Assembly (NCBI GenBank): GCA_005862285.1
Contig: SZXW01000007.1
Location: forward strand, 1 to 64,000
DNA: 64,000 nt
Source of the DNA: Chlorobium sp.
GTDB lineage: Bacteria > Bacteroidota > Chlorobiia > Chlorobiales > Chlorobiaceae
Reading direction: 5' to 3'
Within the stretch, counting starts at the first letter, position 1. Each line of letters starts with the position of its first letter. This document shows, piece after piece, positions 23,905 to 33,316 of this stretch. The translations under genes were made by a program, and so were the position numbers. The notes beneath the pieces are model-generated. The model was not told the DNA's origin. It saw only the letters and a program-made list of their open reading frames with translations, and searched no databases.

Positions 23905-25875
23905 TCAGAGCCCCATCACCTCGGCGAATATCTGTTTTTCGGTAAATCCGGCGAGATCGATGCTGTTCGACCGGCAGAACGTCACGCAGGTGCCGCAACC
24001 CTGGCACAGTCCGGGATTGACTGATGCAACCTGCTTGATGACCCTTCCTGAACGGTCGAGAATATCTTTTTTCTCGATAGCGTTATACGGACAGGCAAGG
24101 ACGCATCCCCAGCATCCGGCACAGGTAGCTTCATTGCAACTTGCTATTACGGGCTCGCGTTCAAGCCTGTCCTTGCTGAAGAGTGCAAGAACCTTGCTTG
24201 CCGAAGCCGATGCCTGGGCGACCGAATCGGGGATGTCTTTCGGTGACTGGCATGTCCCGGCCAGGAAAATACCTGCCGTAGACGATTCCACCGGGCGCAG
24301 CTTGAGGTGGGCCTCGTTATAGAAACCGTATTCGTCGTAGCCGATCCCGATGGTTTTAGCGAATTCCTTGGCGCCGGGCTGGGCAACCATGGCTGTAGCG
24401 AGCACTACCATATCCGCTGCAATTTCCACAGGTCGGCCCAGCAGCGTATCGACACCGCGTACCATCAGCTTTCCGTTTTCCTCCCAGACTTTGCTGACCC
24501 TTCCGCGCAGGTAGGATGCTTCATCTTCCTCGATGGCCCTGCGGGTGAATTCGTCATATCCTTTTCCGCCCGCACGGATGTCCATGTAGAAAATGCTGGT
24601 TTTGCCTCCTTGTACCTTGTGCGCATAGAGCATCGCATGTTTAGCGGTATACATGCAGCAGATTTTCGAGCAGTACCTGACCCCTTTCGACGGGTCGCGC
24701 GACCCTGCGCACTGAATGAAGACGATATGTTCCGGCTCCTTCTGGTCGGACGGCCGCAGGATTTTGCCTGCCGTGGGTCCGCTGGCAGATGCGAGGCGTT
24801 CGAACTGAAGGCCGGTAATGACATCCGCATATTTCCCATACCCGTATTCGCCGTACATGGCGGTGTTCTGGACCTGAAAACCGGTAGCAACGACAATTGC
24901 CCCGACTTCGAGTTCGAGAAATTCGTCCTGCATCTCGAAATCGATGGCATCCGCTGCACAGGCTTTCTGGCAGAGCTTACACTTGCCGTTTTTGAAATAG
25001 ATGCAATTTGTCTTGTCGATGACCGGGTTGTTCGGCACCGACTGTGCAAAGGGGGTATAGATCGCGGTGCGCTTTCCAAGGCCGCAGTCGAACTCGCTAG
25101 GAATTTTCTTGACAGGGCATTTGAGGTAACAGTCTCCGCAGCCTGTGCATTTATCCATGTGGACAAAGCGGGATTTCATGCGTACCCTGACTTTGAAATT
25201 TCCGATATAGCCATCGACATGTTCCACCTCTGCATAGGTGAGGAGACGGATATTGGGATGCTGTGCCGCCTCGACCATTCTCGGAGTCATGATGCACTGT
25301 GAGCAGTCGAGCGTGGGGAAAGTTTCTGACAATTGAGCCATGTGGCCGCCAAGAGATGGTTCACGCTCGACAAGCACGACCTCCTGTCCTGCACTGGCGA
25401 TATCGAGCGCGGCCTGTATGCCCGCAATGCCTCCGCCGATCACCATTGCGCGGCGGGTGACAGGTACCTCGATCGGCTGGAGCATGTTGTTGCGCTTGAC
25501 CTTTTCGACCATCGACCGGGTAATGTCAATGGCTTTATCGGTCGCCATATCACCATCGCTGTGCACCCATGAACAGTGCTCACGAATATTCGCTATTTCA
25601 CATAGGTAGGGGTTGAGGCCCGCTTCAGCGCATGCTTTCCGGAAAGTTGCCTCATGCATTCTCGGGGAGCAGGCCGCTACGACGACTCCTGTCAGATGGT
25701 TTTCACGAATGGCTTTCTTGACGGATTCCTGCCCCGGATCGGAACAGAAATATTTGTATTCCACCGAGACGGAAACTCCAGGGTGATCTCCCAGTGCGGC
25801 AGCAAGCCTGGAAGTATCAACCTTACCGGCGATATTCTCACCACAGTGACATATGAAAACTCCTATTTTAGCCAT
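23905..25875 (-). CDS. hdrA: HdrA-like flavin/iron-sulfur subunit
   Basis: A 656-residue protein of the HdrA/QmoA type. The N-terminus GVFICHCGENI and the FAD motif VIGGGIAGIQAALD are followed by the HdrA-specific DCSQCIMTPRM. There are two inserted cluster motifs (CTGCGDCYLKCPVKKIP; CIYFKNGKCKLCQKAC) and two C-terminal ones (CAGCWGCVLACPYNAIE; CQGCGTCVTFC). In methanogens HdrA is the site of flavin-based electron bifurcation; here the same job with NADH as donor is inferred. A C-terminal QmoA role (APS reductase) is less likely because HdrB/C and Flx partners are adjacent. Confidence 0.88.
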   Translation of the reverse strand: MAKIGVFICHCGENIAGKVDTSRLAAALGDHPGVSVSVEYKYFCSDPGQESVKKAIRENHLTGVVVAACSPRMHEATFRKACAEAGLNPYLCEIANIREHCSWVHSDGDMATDKAIDITRSMVEKVKRNNMLQPIEVPVTRRAMVIGGGIAGIQAALDIASAGQEVVLVEREPSLGGHMAQLSETFPTLDCSQCIMTPRMVEAAQHPNIRLLTYAEVEHVDGYIGNFKVRVRMKSRFVHMDKCTGCGDCYLKCPVKKIPSEFDCGLGKRTAIYTPFAQSVPNNPVIDKTNCIYFKNGKCKLCQKACAADAIDFEMQDEFLELEVGAIVVATGFQVQNTAMYGEYGYGKYADVITGLQFERLASASGPTAGKILRPSDQKEPEHIVFIQCAGSRDPSKGVRYCSKICCMYTAKHAMLYAHKVQGGKTSIFYMDIRAGGKGYDEFTRRAIEEDEASYLRGRVSKVWEENGKLMVRGVDTLLGRPVEIAADMVVLATAMVAQPGAKEFAKTIGIGYDEYGFYNEAHLKLRPVESSTAGIFLAGTCQSPKDIPDSVAQASASASKVLALFSKDRLEREPVIASCNEATCAGCWGCVLACPYNAIEKKDILDRSGRVIKQVASVNPGLCQGCGTCVTFCRSNSIDLAGFTEKQIFAEVMGL

Positions 25876-26202
25876 AGCTCAATCATTTAATATGTATCTG
25901 CATGCGTTTACAGCATCAGCAGGAAGCAGGAGACAACAAGGTCTTCCCGTTTCAATATTTCCAAAAAGGCCTGAAATTCACCGGATGTCGTTTTGTTCAG
26001 CCGTTTTGATTGGCTTTATTCCGGTTACAGGGCGATTTCCCGCAAGTGATATGGAACCTGGGAACATGTATCGGATTGAACAACATAACTGCTTTGTTTT
26101 TAACTGATACCGTTAAAAAATTGTATTCAGAAATAGACAAGATATATTCAGGACCTCTTCCGGACTTTGTCGACAAAAACACGGTTGCTACCCGTGTTCG
26201 TA
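25876..26202. other. Spacer inside the hdr-flx operon
   Basis: This 327-base gap between hdrCB and hdrA holds no credible gene on either strand. An internal promoter is possible. The other junctions in the operon are 52 bases or less. Confidence 0.5.
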
Positions 26203-27711
26203 TTATTGTTTCGAGACCATGTCAAGAGCGGGAACGAAATGTTTTCCCACTGCGACTTCTGATGGATCGGCTCCGCAAGCTATAGCGACAAGTTCGGAAA
26301 TATAATAAACTGGCATCGGTTTAACATCACCAAAGCGTTTTCTCATGCTTTCCTGCCGCATATCGAGGTTTGCATGGCATAGAGGGCATGCGACGACGAA
26401 TGCGTCAGCGCCGTTTATCGATGCGTTTTTTGCAATGTTATGCGTCAGTTCTTCGACGAGCGGTTGCTGAGCGAGTGTAAGTCCTGCTCCGCAGCATTCG
26501 ACTTTGAACGCCCAGTTTACCGGTCTGGCCCCAAGTGAAGCTACAAGTGATTCCATCTTCACAGGGTTCTCCTGATCATCGAATCCCATGGCTTCCATGG
26601 GACGGACAAGAAGGCAACCGTAATAACAGGCGAGGTTCAGGTCCTCGAGAGGTTTTACAACCCTCTTTTTGATTTCTTCCGGATCGATCGCTTCGAGCAG
26701 CTGGGTCACACTGATGAATTCAGCAGTACAGGTCGGTTCGATGCCTGTGATGGAACGGACTTCCTTTCGAAGTTCCGGCGATTCGGCAAGAGTCTTGCGT
26801 GTTGTTACCTGGCGGTTCTGGCAGGCCGCACAAGGCGCAAGCACATAATCGAATCCCTGCGCGTCGGCCAAGGCCTGGTTTCTTGCAGGGAGAAGAAGAG
26901 CGAGCTTGTGATTGGTAGCATGGGCCGATGTTGCACCGCAGCAGTTCCAGTCCTCTATTTCCTGCAGGTTGATGCCGAGCAGCGAACACATTTTTTTAAC
27001 GGAAATATCATATTCCATAGCTGTTCCACTGAGAGAACAGCCGGGATAATAACCGATGGTCATGCCTGGTTTGATAGACACAGGCGCTGTAACCGCAGGC
27101 TCTTTCTTTACCGGTCGTCTTTTGGGTGCCGGAGCAGGAGCATGATGTTCAGAAGCTGCAAAAATTTTTTCAATCTGGTCCCTGCCTTTTACCGAGCTTT
27201 TTCCTCCGATATTATGCAATGGATTGATCTTGCCCTGCATGATCATTTTGACGCCTGATGAGACATCCTGGGTGAATGTCCTTGTACGCAACTTGTAGCT
27301 GTTGACCAGTGAAAGCTCCTGAAGACGGCCGTATTTACGGACATTGTTCAGAAAAGAGACATGAAATGCCGTGACCAGTTTTTTTGCCTTGTCGTCGGAA
27401 ACGATATCCTTTTCGAGAGCGAGTTCTCTCAGGGAATCCATTGTAGCGGCAATGTCCATGTTCTGCGGACAGCGGGCGGTACAAGTCTGGCAACCGACAC
27501 AGTACCAGAGGGCATCGCTCCTCATGGCTTCTTCTATAAGGCCGCCCTGGACAAGGCGCATGATCTTTGCGGGAGGATTATCCATGAATGATCCTGCGGG
27601 GCAGCCTGCGGTACATTTTCCGCACTGGTAGCAGCAGTTGTAGTTATTTCCCGTGGATTCCTCAAGTGAGTGCTTCAGGGTATCGAGTGAATTTATCTTG
27701 GTTTTTGACAC
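26203..27711 (-). CDS. hdrCB: HdrC-HdrB fusion protein
   Basis: About 502 residues read from GTG (VSKTKINSLDTL), which places the first HdrC cysteines at the usual distance from the start. The ORF-track ATG at 27777 adds 22 unmatched residues. The HdrC part has two [4Fe-4S] motifs (CYQCGKCTAGCP; CVGCQTCTARCP). A Pro/Ala/Lys linker (APAPKRRPVKK) joins it to HdrB with both CCG cysteine-rich repeats complete (YYPGC, NCCGA, CAAC; then YYGC, ECCGA, CPLCH), the noncubane cluster site of disulfide reduction. The physiological disulfide is unknown. It is the first gene of the operon. Confidence 0.85.
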   Translation of the reverse strand: MSKTKINSLDTLKHSLEESTGNNYNCCYQCGKCTAGCPAGSFMDNPPAKIMRLVQGGLIEEAMRSDALWYCVGCQTCTARCPQNMDIAATMDSLRELALEKDIVSDDKAKKLVTAFHVSFLNNVRKYGRLQELSLVNSYKLRTRTFTQDVSSGVKMIMQGKINPLHNIGGKSSVKGRDQIEKIFAASEHHAPAPAPKRRPVKKEPAVTAPVSIKPGMTIGYYPGCSLSGTAMEYDISVKKMCSLLGINLQEIEDWNCCGATSAHATNHKLALLLPARNQALADAQGFDYVLAPCAACQNRQVTTRKTLAESPELRKEVRSITGIEPTCTAEFISVTQLLEAIDPEEIKKRVVKPLEDLNLACYYGCLLVRPMEAMGFDDQENPVKMESLVASLGARPVNWAFKVECCGAGLTLAQQPLVEELTHNIAKNASINGADAFVVACPLCHANLDMRQESMRKRFGDVKPMPVYYISELVAIACGADPSEVAVGKHFVPALDMVSKQ

Positions 27712-27906
27712 GTGGTATAAATGTGTGGTATATGTTACTTGACGTGATGCGGGGAGCGAAACGGCAAAACATATCATGTTAAATAAAAATACAATAATGT
27801 CAAATTATCCGTGGTAAATAATTTTTAATGATTGTTAAGTTTTTTAGGCCGGAAGCCTCATAATGTCTTTCTTTTCCAAGGTTCTGAACATCGATAAGGA
27901 TTCAGG

Positions 27907-27938
27907 AGTATAAATTAGAAACAGTATAAATTTGAAAC
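27907..27938. promoter_or_regulatory. Tandem 16-bp repeat between hdr-flx operon and aminotransferase
   Basis: AGTATAAATTAGAAAC is followed at once by AGTATAAATTTGAAAC, one mismatch. It lies in the divergent intergenic region (27712-28166) shared by the operon and the aminotransferase gene. It could be an activator or repressor site. The rest of that 455-base region shows nothing clear. Confidence 0.4.
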
Positions 27939-28166
27939 ATCCATTCCGGAGAAAGAGTTCAACGTTTTCTGTATGAAGGACCGAAAGCATGCGATACGGT
28001 GCGCGGCGTGTCTCATCTTAACCGGATATTCGTCAGCGGCATCTTGCTGTCAGCAGCAAATTCAAGGATGGAAAATACAGGGAAATTCATTGATATGATG
28101 CACTTTTTGCTTATGATAGCAGGGTATTTTGTTTTGTTTAACATGAATTATTTTTTGTAACAGATT

Positions 28167-29384
28167 ATGTTTGATGAAATAGAGTTTGACAAGATCAAGC
28201 GCCTTCCCAAGTATGTGTTTGCAGCGGTCAATGAGCTGAAAATGGCGGAGCGGCGTGCCGGCGAGGATGTGATAGACTTTTCGATGGGCAATCCTGACGG
28301 TCCGACACCTCAGCATATCGTCGATAAACTGGTCGAAAGCATCAACAAACCGCGTACCCATGGTTATTCGGTGTCAAAAGGTATTTACAAACTGAGGGGA
28401 GCTGTAGGAAACTGGTATAAACGTAAATACAATGTCGATCTCGATCTCGATCGGGAAGTAGTTGCCACCATGGGCTCCAAGGAAGGATATGTCCATCTGG
28501 TTCAGGCGATCACCAATCCCGGCGATCTTGCGATGGTCCCGGACCCATGTTATCCTATTCATTCCCAGGCGTTCATTCTTGCCGGAGGCAATGTCCATCG
28601 CCTGAAGCTTGAAATGAACGATGATTTCACCCTCGATGAAAAGGGATTTTTCCGTCATATCGAGCAGGCTTTACGTGAATCATCCCCGAAACCGAAATAC
28701 CTTGTGGTCAATTTCCCGAACAATCCGACCACTGCAACCGTTGATCTTTCGTTTTATGAAAAGCTTGTTGATATCGCCAGGCAGGAACGTTTCTATATTA
28801 TCAGCGATATCGCCTACGCTGAAATAACGTTCGACGGCTACCGGACACCTTCCATCCTTCAGGTTCCCGGAGCGAAGGATGTCGCGGTCGAGAGCTACAC
28901 CCTTTCAAAAACGTACAACATGGCTGGTTGGCGTGTCGGGTTCATGGTTGGTAACGCGAAACTTATCGGCGCCCTTGAGAAAATCAAAAGCTGGCTCGAC
29001 TACGGGACCTTCACTCCGATCCAGGTCGCTTCGACCATAGCGCTGAACGAAGACCAGGGCTGTATCGAACAGATCAAGGATGTTTATCAGAAGCGCCGCG
29101 ATGTCATGGTAAAAAGTTTTACAAATGCAGGCTGGCCGCTTGTTTCACCCCGTGCGAGCATGTTTGTCTGGGCACGGATTCCTGAACAGTTCAGGTATCT
29201 GGGAAGCCTCGAGTTCAGCAAAAGACTGCTTACGGAAGGCAAGGTGGCGGTAAGCCCGGGCATAGGGTTCGGTGCCTATGGCGATGAGTATGTAAGGATT
29301 GCCATGATCGAAAACGAAGAGAGGATCCGTCAGGCGGCGAGAAATATCAGAAAATTCCTGCGTGTTCCCGAAACGGAGTCCTGA
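28167..29384 (+). CDS. PLP-dependent aminotransferase (AlaC-like)
   Basis: A 405-residue class I/II aminotransferase closest in style to E. coli AlaC and related LL-diaminopimelate aminotransferases. It has IDFSMGNPDGPTP near the N-terminus, NFPNNPTTA, the PLP-binding lysine in TLSKTYNMAGWRVGF (about residue 247), and ARIPEQF near the C-terminus. It most likely makes alanine from pyruvate with glutamate, though the exact amino acid is not provable. It is convergent with the nnr gene and divergent from the hdr-flx operon. Confidence 0.85.
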   Translation: MFDEIEFDKIKRLPKYVFAAVNELKMAERRAGEDVIDFSMGNPDGPTPQHIVDKLVESINKPRTHGYSVSKGIYKLRGAVGNWYKRKYNVDLDLDREVVATMGSKEGYVHLVQAITNPGDLAMVPDPCYPIHSQAFILAGGNVHRLKLEMNDDFTLDEKGFFRHIEQALRESSPKPKYLVVNFPNNPTTATVDLSFYEKLVDIARQERFYIISDIAYAEITFDGYRTPSILQVPGAKDVAVESYTLSKTYNMAGWRVGFMVGNAKLIGALEKIKSWLDYGTFTPIQVASTIALNEDQGCIEQIKDVYQKRRDVMVKSFTNAGWPLVSPRASMFVWARIPEQFRYLGSLEFSKRLLTEGKVAVSPGIGFGAYGDEYVRIAMIENEERIRQAARNIRKFLRVPETES

Positions 29385-29396
29385 ACACCGGATTTT

Positions 29397-30977
29397 CTAT
29401 TCATGCAACTCGAATATTTCGAGGATCGCTTCCTGAATGTGATCGAGCACCATCCCTGACGAAACCAGGCTTGATACATCGTTTGCAAGATCACCGGCCC
29501 GTCCGTGAAACCATGCCGCACATGCACCGGCGTTGAAAATATCCGCCCCTTTTGAAGCAATGGCCGCGATCATTCCGGCGAGCACATCTCCGGAGCCGGC
29601 TGTAGCGAGTGCCTCGGTTCCGGATGTATTCAGCAGAACAGGCCCGGCAGGTCCGGCAATAACCGTAGGATTTCCTTTCAGAAGAACATTGACATGGTGT
29701 CGCCTGGCGAAATTTTGTGCGTTTTCCAGCGGATCTGAACTGATTATATCTGTCGGGATGCCGCTCAGGCGGCTGAATTCACCATAATGAGGTGTAAGGA
29801 TCGTTTCACTGCAGTGCTTCAGTATTTCGGGCAGGTCCGGACAGGAAAGGGCATAGAGTGCATCTGCATCGAGAACAAGTTTTTTCTCAGTAATCCCCGG
29901 ACAGGCAAGAAGTTCCCTCAACAATTCTACCGTGCTTTCATCCCGTCCAATTCCGCACCCGATCATGATTGTATCGGCCCATCCGGCTTTTTCAAGGATT
30001 GCCGCTTTATCCCTGCCGATAACTATCGCTTCCGGTACGGCATCATGCATTGCCGCCGCCATGGATAACGGGAGGGAAACGCAGACATACCCGGCTCCGG
30101 TTTTAACGGCGGCTTTCACGGAGAGGATTGCCGCACCGAGCATCGAGGCATGTTTCGACCGTGAGCCGGCGACGATCAGCACTTTTCCGTTTGTATGTTT
30201 TGTGCTTTCAGGTTTTCTGAGATGAAAATGTTCGGCGGCGAACTCTTTGTCGGTCAGGTAACAGGAAGCAGGTTCTACAAGAAAGCGGGGAATCGAAATC
30301 TCGGCGATTTCCGTTTCTCCGCTGAGCGCCGGGCCGTCATTGAGAAAGAAACCGGTTTTCAGGAACGCCATGGTGACGGTTATATCGGCTTCCACCGAAG
30401 TCGAGGCCGAAAAGCCAGTTGTGGCGTCGAGACCGGAAGGGATGTCCACGGAAAATGTGACCGCACCGGTACGGTCACGTATGGTATTGACAAGCTCTAT
30501 GCCTTCTGAAAGAGGTGATGGGAGTTCATCCTTGTTTACCTGCAGTATCAGGCCGGTGCCGGTAACAGCGTCGATAACGGCGTCGTATGGCGTCTCGGCG
30601 GCATACGGCAATGCTTCATCATGACTTCTGAAAATACGCAAGGCAGTTGTGAAGCGGGCGTATGCTTCGAGCGTTGCGAATCCTTCCCTGTTGATGCCCT
30701 GTAGCATTTCTTCAGGGTAAAGAAGGACAAGGTCAACCGTGGCGCCGAGGTTCAGCAGATGCCGGGCGATCACGAACCCGTCCCCGCCGTTGTTGCCTTT
30801 TCCGCATACGACAAGAAAGGAGCTCTCTTCCAGGTCTTCTGTTTCCAATTTCCTGCAGATAATCCGGACACATTCCCGGCCGGCAAGCTCCATCAGTCTC
30901 GTTTCGCCGATAAGGAGATCGGAAATTGCCGCCTTGTCGGCTTTCTGCATTTCTTTTGCGGTAACAACAGGCAGCAT
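29397..30977 (-). CDS. nnr: Bifunctional NAD(P)H-hydrate epimerase/dehydratase
   Basis: A 526-residue fusion that repairs damaged NAD(P)H hydrates. The N-terminal YjeF-N epimerase domain shows GKGNNGGDGFVIARHL. The C-terminal ribokinase-like dehydratase domain shows VLDADALYAL, LTPHYGEFSRLSG, LLKGNPTVIA and TAGSGDVLAGMIAA. Both parts are full length. It is 28 bases downstream of purL on the same strand, so it may be part of a secA-purL-nnr unit. Confidence 0.92.
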   Translation of the reverse strand: MLPVVTAKEMQKADKAAISDLLIGETRLMELAGRECVRIICRKLETEDLEESSFLVVCGKGNNGGDGFVIARHLLNLGATVDLVLLYPEEMLQGINREGFATLEAYARFTTALRIFRSHDEALPYAAETPYDAVIDAVTGTGLILQVNKDELPSPLSEGIELVNTIRDRTGAVTFSVDIPSGLDATTGFSASTSVEADITVTMAFLKTGFFLNDGPALSGETEIAEISIPRFLVEPASCYLTDKEFAAEHFHLRKPESTKHTNGKVLIVAGSRSKHASMLGAAILSVKAAVKTGAGYVCVSLPLSMAAAMHDAVPEAIVIGRDKAAILEKAGWADTIMIGCGIGRDESTVELLRELLACPGITEKKLVLDADALYALSCPDLPEILKHCSETILTPHYGEFSRLSGIPTDIISSDPLENAQNFARRHHVNVLLKGNPTVIAGPAGPVLLNTSGTEALATAGSGDVLAGMIAAIASKGADIFNAGACAAWFHGRAGDLANDVSSLVSSGMVLDHIQEAILEIFELHE

Positions 30978-31005
30978 CCGGACTTCTCCTTTTCAGCTTG
31001 CGATT

Positions 31006-33291
31006 TTACATTTCATCGAGGTGAAGGGCATGTTCGAGAGAATGGTAATATGCGTCGGCAAGCTGTCCCGAAGGGATGTTCAGAACCTCCTGCCCGTTGA
31101 TGGCTATGGCGCCTGATCCCTTGACGACCCTGCCGATGACCCGGATCGGGACATTGTATTTCACCGCTTCCTCTATGACTTCCTTGGCTTTTTCCGGGGC
31201 TATGCTCAGGACTACCCGTCCCTGTGCTTCTGAAAAGAGCTGCTGCTGGACAATGTTAGGTCCGGTTCCTGTTATTTCAAGTTCGACGCTGAAACCGAGC
31301 AGCGGAGATTCACTGTCCATAACGGTCTTTTCGGCAAGCGCAACAAAGAGCCCTCCGTCGGAGATGTCATGTGCCGAATGCATGAGCTTTTTTCCGGCAA
31401 GTTCGATCAGAAGATCCTGCAGGTTTTTTTCGTGTCCGAGATCAACTGACGGAGCATCCTGACCGGGAGTTCCGTACTGCATGACAAGGTATTCGGAACC
31501 GTCGAGCGAAAGTTCCGGATCACCGAGCAGAATGATGGCATCTCCTTCATGACGGAATGTCGAACCTGTGAGGTTATCGATATCGTCAAGCAGTCCGATC
31601 ATACCGATTGTCGGAGTGGGGTAGATGGCTGTACGGACACCGCCGATGGATGATTCGTTGTAAAAGCTGACATTGCCGCCGGTAACCGGGGTATTGAAAG
31701 CTCTGCATGCATCACCCATTCCTTCGACCGCTGTCTTGAACTGGTAGTACACTTCAGGCTTGTATGGATTTCCGAAATTCAGGCAGTTGGTTATGGCAAG
31801 CGGTCTGGCTCCAGTACAGGCAATGTTTCTCGCACATTCAGCTACAGCGATTTTGCCTCCCGAAGATGGGTTGAGATAGACGTAACGTGCGTTGCAGTCG
31901 GTTTTCATGGCAAGGCCTTTCCTGGTTCCCTTGATCCGGATCACTGCGGCATCGGTCTGTCCGGTGGGTGTGACGGTATTGGTCTGGACCATGGAATCGT
32001 ATTGCCGGTATACCCACTGTTTACTTGCGATGTTGGGCCTTGAAAGAAGTTCTTTGCCGATATCGCTGAACGATATGGCTGAATCATCAAGCAGTTCAGC
32101 GACAGGAGTTTCGGGTTTTTTCTCGACAGCTTCGCGGATATAGACCGGGGCACCTCCTCCGAGCACGAGGGAGATCGCCGGGATTTCAGCCACAACCGCG
32201 CCGTGCTGCAGAACCCTGAGGTAGTTGTCGCTGGTTACACGACCTATGACGACAGCCTGGACATCCCATTTTCTGTAAATATCAATGATCCTGTCCTCTA
32301 ACCCATTCTCGGCTACGACAAGCATTCTTTCCTGTGATTCGGAGAGCATGATTTCGTAGGCGCTCATTCCTTTTTCGCGGATAGGTACAAGATCGAGGTT
32401 GATCTCGATACCTCCGGAGCCGGTTTTTTCAATACCCCGGGCGCTCATCTCGGATGTCGAGCTGGTGATCCCGGCAGCACCCATATCCTGCAGGCCGACG
32501 ACATAGCCGGAAGCAATCGCTTCAAGGGTCGCCTCGAGAAGCAGTTTTTCAGCGAAAGGATCGCCAACCTGGACACTGGGCCTTTTGTCTTCGGAGGCTT
32601 CGCTCAGATCTTCCGATGCAAAGGTCGCTCCGTGTATTCCGTCCCTTCCTGTCGATGAACCGACGATCAGAACGGGATTGCCTTCACCTTTGGCGGTAGC
32701 GCTGACAGTTCTGTCATGTTCGACAATACCGACGGACATGGCATTGACAAGCGGGTTTCCGGTGTAACCTTCTTCAAAATATATTTCGCCGCCAACCGTA
32801 GGAACGCCGAAGGAGTTGCCGTAGTCTCCTATTCCTCTTACGACGCCGTCGACAAGGTACCGTACGCGGGGATCTTTCGGAGAACCGAACCTGAGAGAGT
32901 TGAGAGATGCGACCGGTCTGGCGCCCATGGTGAAAATGTCGCGGTGAATGCCTCCAACTCCGGTTGCCGCGCCCTGATAGGGCTCGACGGCGGAAGGATG
33001 ATTGTGTGACTCGATCTTGAATGCAACGGCAAGATTGTCACCAATATCGACAAGACCCGCGTTTTCCTCGCCTGCCCCGGTCAGGACGGCTTTGCCTTCG
33101 CGGGGAAGTGTTTTCAGTACCGCTATGGAGTTTTTATAGCTGCAATGTTCTGACCACATGACGGAAAAAATGCCGAGTTCGGTAATCGAAGGTACCCTTC
33201 CGAGAATGGACTGGATTTTCGCATACTCTTCAGCATTAAGGCCATGTTCTTGTGCAATCGCGAGAGTTACTTCAATATCAGTATGTTTCAT
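31006..33291 (-). CDS. purL: Phosphoribosylformylglycinamidine synthase, small PurL type
   Basis: The 761-residue synthetase subunit of purine biosynthesis. It is the short bacterial form that works with PurS and PurQ, which are not in this window. Seen are [51 protein letters not shown]-type second-repeat regions such as [10 protein letters not shown], and [14 protein letters not shown]. It is 25 bases downstream of secA. Confidence 0.95.
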   Translation of the reverse strand: MKHTDIEVTLAIAQEHGLNAEEYAKIQSILGRVPSITELGIFSVMWSEHCSYKNSIAVLKTLPREGKAVLTGAGEENAGLVDIGDNLAVAFKIESHNHPSAVEPYQGAATGVGGIHRDIFTMGARPVASLNSLRFGSPKDPRVRYLVDGVVRGIGDYGNSFGVPTVGGEIYFEEGYTGNPLVNAMSVGIVEHDRTVSATAKGEGNPVLIVGSSTGRDGIHGATFASEDLSEASEDKRPSVQVGDPFAEKLLLEATLEAIASGYVVGLQDMGAAGITSSTSEMSARGIEKTGSGGIEINLDLVPIREKGMSAYEIMLSESQERMLVVAENGLEDRIIDIYRKWDVQAVVIGRVTSDNYLRVLQHGAVVAEIPAISLVLGGGAPVYIREAVEKKPETPVAELLDDSAISFSDIGKELLSRPNIASKQWVYRQYDSMVQTNTVTPTGQTDAAVIRIKGTRKGLAMKTDCNARYVYLNPSSGGKIAVAECARNIACTGARPLAITNCLNFGNPYKPEVYYQFKTAVEGMGDACRAFNTPVTGGNVSFYNESSIGGVRTAIYPTPTIGMIGLLDDIDNLTGSTFRHEGDAIILLGDPELSLDGSEYLVMQYGTPGQDAPSVDLGHEKNLQDLLIELAGKKLMHSAHDISDGGLFVALAEKTVMDSESPLLGFSVELEITGTGPNIVQQQLFSEAQGRVVLSIAPEKAKEVIEEAVKYNVPIRVIGRVVKGSGAIAINGQEVLNIPSGQLADAYYHSLEHALHLDEM

Positions 33292-33316
33292 TGGTACGGG
33301 TAGAGATTACGAAACA

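Noticed and set aside
24307-25302. 331-residue ORF antisense to hdrA
   Set aside because: It is a shadow of the HdrA frame, which has all cysteine and FAD motifs.
26010-26285. 91-residue plus-strand ORF in the hdr operon gap
   Set aside because: It overlaps hdrCB in antisense and shows no family features.
27778-28166. Possible tRNA or small RNA in the hdr/aminotransferase gap
   Set aside because: No cloverleaf or conserved T-loop sequence was found by eye.
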